This document shows positions 5,365 to 5,591 of a DNA stretch of 5,591 bases, one piece after another. The DNA lies in NCBI GenBank assembly GCA_028698695.1, contig JAQVWB010000137.1, positions 1-5,591 of the forward strand, read 5' to 3'. The translations under genes and the position numbers were made by a program. Each line of letters starts with the position of its first letter. The first letter of the stretch is position 1. The DNA is from Syntrophomonadaceae bacterium (lineage in GTDB: Bacteria > Bacillota > Syntrophomonadia > Syntrophomonadales > Syntrophomonadaceae). A model generated the notes under the pieces. That model was given only the letters and a program-made list of their open reading frames with translations. It did no database searches and had not been told where the DNA came from.

Positions 5365-5591
5365 TCCCCGGGAGACACGTCATGTGGAGAACGGGGGAAA
5401 GGCTGGAATGGCATGGCCTTTTGGCCGTGTTCGGCTCATCCCCGGTGTCCGTGAAAAGGGAACACGCAAGGATTCTTCCTATTCGTACTGAGAACCGACA
5501 CAGGTGCCCCTAGGTGAGAAGCCTCAGGTGTGTTGGGGTAGTCCAGGTTAGGGAACTCGGCAAACTAGTCCTGTAACTTCGGGATAAGGGA
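5365..5591 (+). rRNA. 23S rRNA fragment of archaeal type, partial at both ends
   Basis: Universal 23S blocks are present: AGAACCGACACAGG (5491-5504), GGAACTCGGCAAA (5552-5564) and TGTAACTTCGGGA (5572-5584). These correspond to the domain III/IV boundary region of the large-subunit rRNA. Between them GTGCCCCTAGGTGAGAAGCC follows the archaeal pattern, unlike the bacterial version with its GAGAGAATCC-like segment. Helices fold: 5495-5501 pairs with 5530-5536 (7 bp), and 5412-5418 pairs with 5423-5429 around a TTTT loop. The 5' boundary is the junction with glyA at about 5365-5372 and cannot be fixed to the base. The fragment runs off the right edge. The open frames that cross this stretch are not genes. 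Confidence 0.85.

Noticed and set aside
5367..5372. CCCGGG at the glyA-rRNA junction as a cloning (SmaI/XmaI) scar
   Set aside because: CCCGGG occurs several more times within the coding regions of this window, so its presence at the junction proves nothing.
4997..5491. Plus-strand open frame of 164 codons crossing the glyA-rRNA junction
   Set aside because: It is a chance frame antisense to glyA and then through rRNA, with no coding signal.
5365..5591. A natural rRNA-derived insertion, rRNA intron or mobile element at glyA
   Set aside because: No terminal repeats, target-site duplication or transposase is visible, and the fragment runs off the window. An assembly chimera explains it more simply.

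Overview
The window carries most of a bacterial F-type ATP synthase operon, preceded by the genes of a nucleotide and one-carbon module. All of these genes lie on the minus strand. The far right edge (about 5365-5591) holds plus-strand sequence that reads as archaeal 23S rRNA. Gene order in the direction of transcription (right to left) is glyA (C-terminal part only), a comEB-type dCMP deaminase, a MazG-like pyrophosphohydrolase, a small AtpZ/AtpI-type membrane protein, atpB (a), atpE (c), atpF (b), atpH (delta) and atpA (alpha, running off the left edge). The moderate-to-low GC, strong Shine-Dalgarno sites, a GTG start, and glyA plus dCMP deaminase next to the atp operon fit an anaerobic Firmicute of class Clostridia. 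A syntrophic lineage such as Syntrophomonadaceae is plausible but not proven.

Layout: 1-1392 atpA (464 codons, about 40 C-terminal residues missing); 1414-1962 atpH; 1956-2576 atpF, reassigned here to a GTG start; 2680-2898 atpE, reassigned to the second ATG; 2966-3649 atpB; 3760-4014 atpZ-like; 4015-4158 an AT-rich leader with phased A-tracts, the most likely site of the operon promoter; 4159-4479 MazG-like; 4525-4998 dCMP deaminase; 5014-5364 the glyA 3' part; about 5365-5591 the 23S rRNA fragment. All three gaps between atpZ and atpF contain well-paired hairpins without U-tracts, and another sits just before the atpZ ribosome-binding site. This suggests control of the operon at the mRNA level. 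There is no separate atpI between atpZ and atpB; that gap holds two tandem hairpins.

How the genes work together: a, b and c form the membrane Fo sector, with the ion path over c Glu55 and a Arg169. Delta joins b to the alpha/beta head, and AtpZ probably helps assembly. Upstream, SHMT makes methylene-tetrahydrofolate and dCMP deaminase makes dUMP, the two substrates of thymidylate synthase. The MazG-like enzyme probably removes unwanted nucleoside triphosphates.

I see no new biological system. The most important point for a reader is the right junction: a bacterial glyA is cut mid-gene and joined to archaeal-type 23S rRNA in the opposite orientation. The simplest explanation is a chimeric contig from an anaerobic (methanogenic) community. 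Bases right of about 5364 should not be assigned to the same genome without checking.
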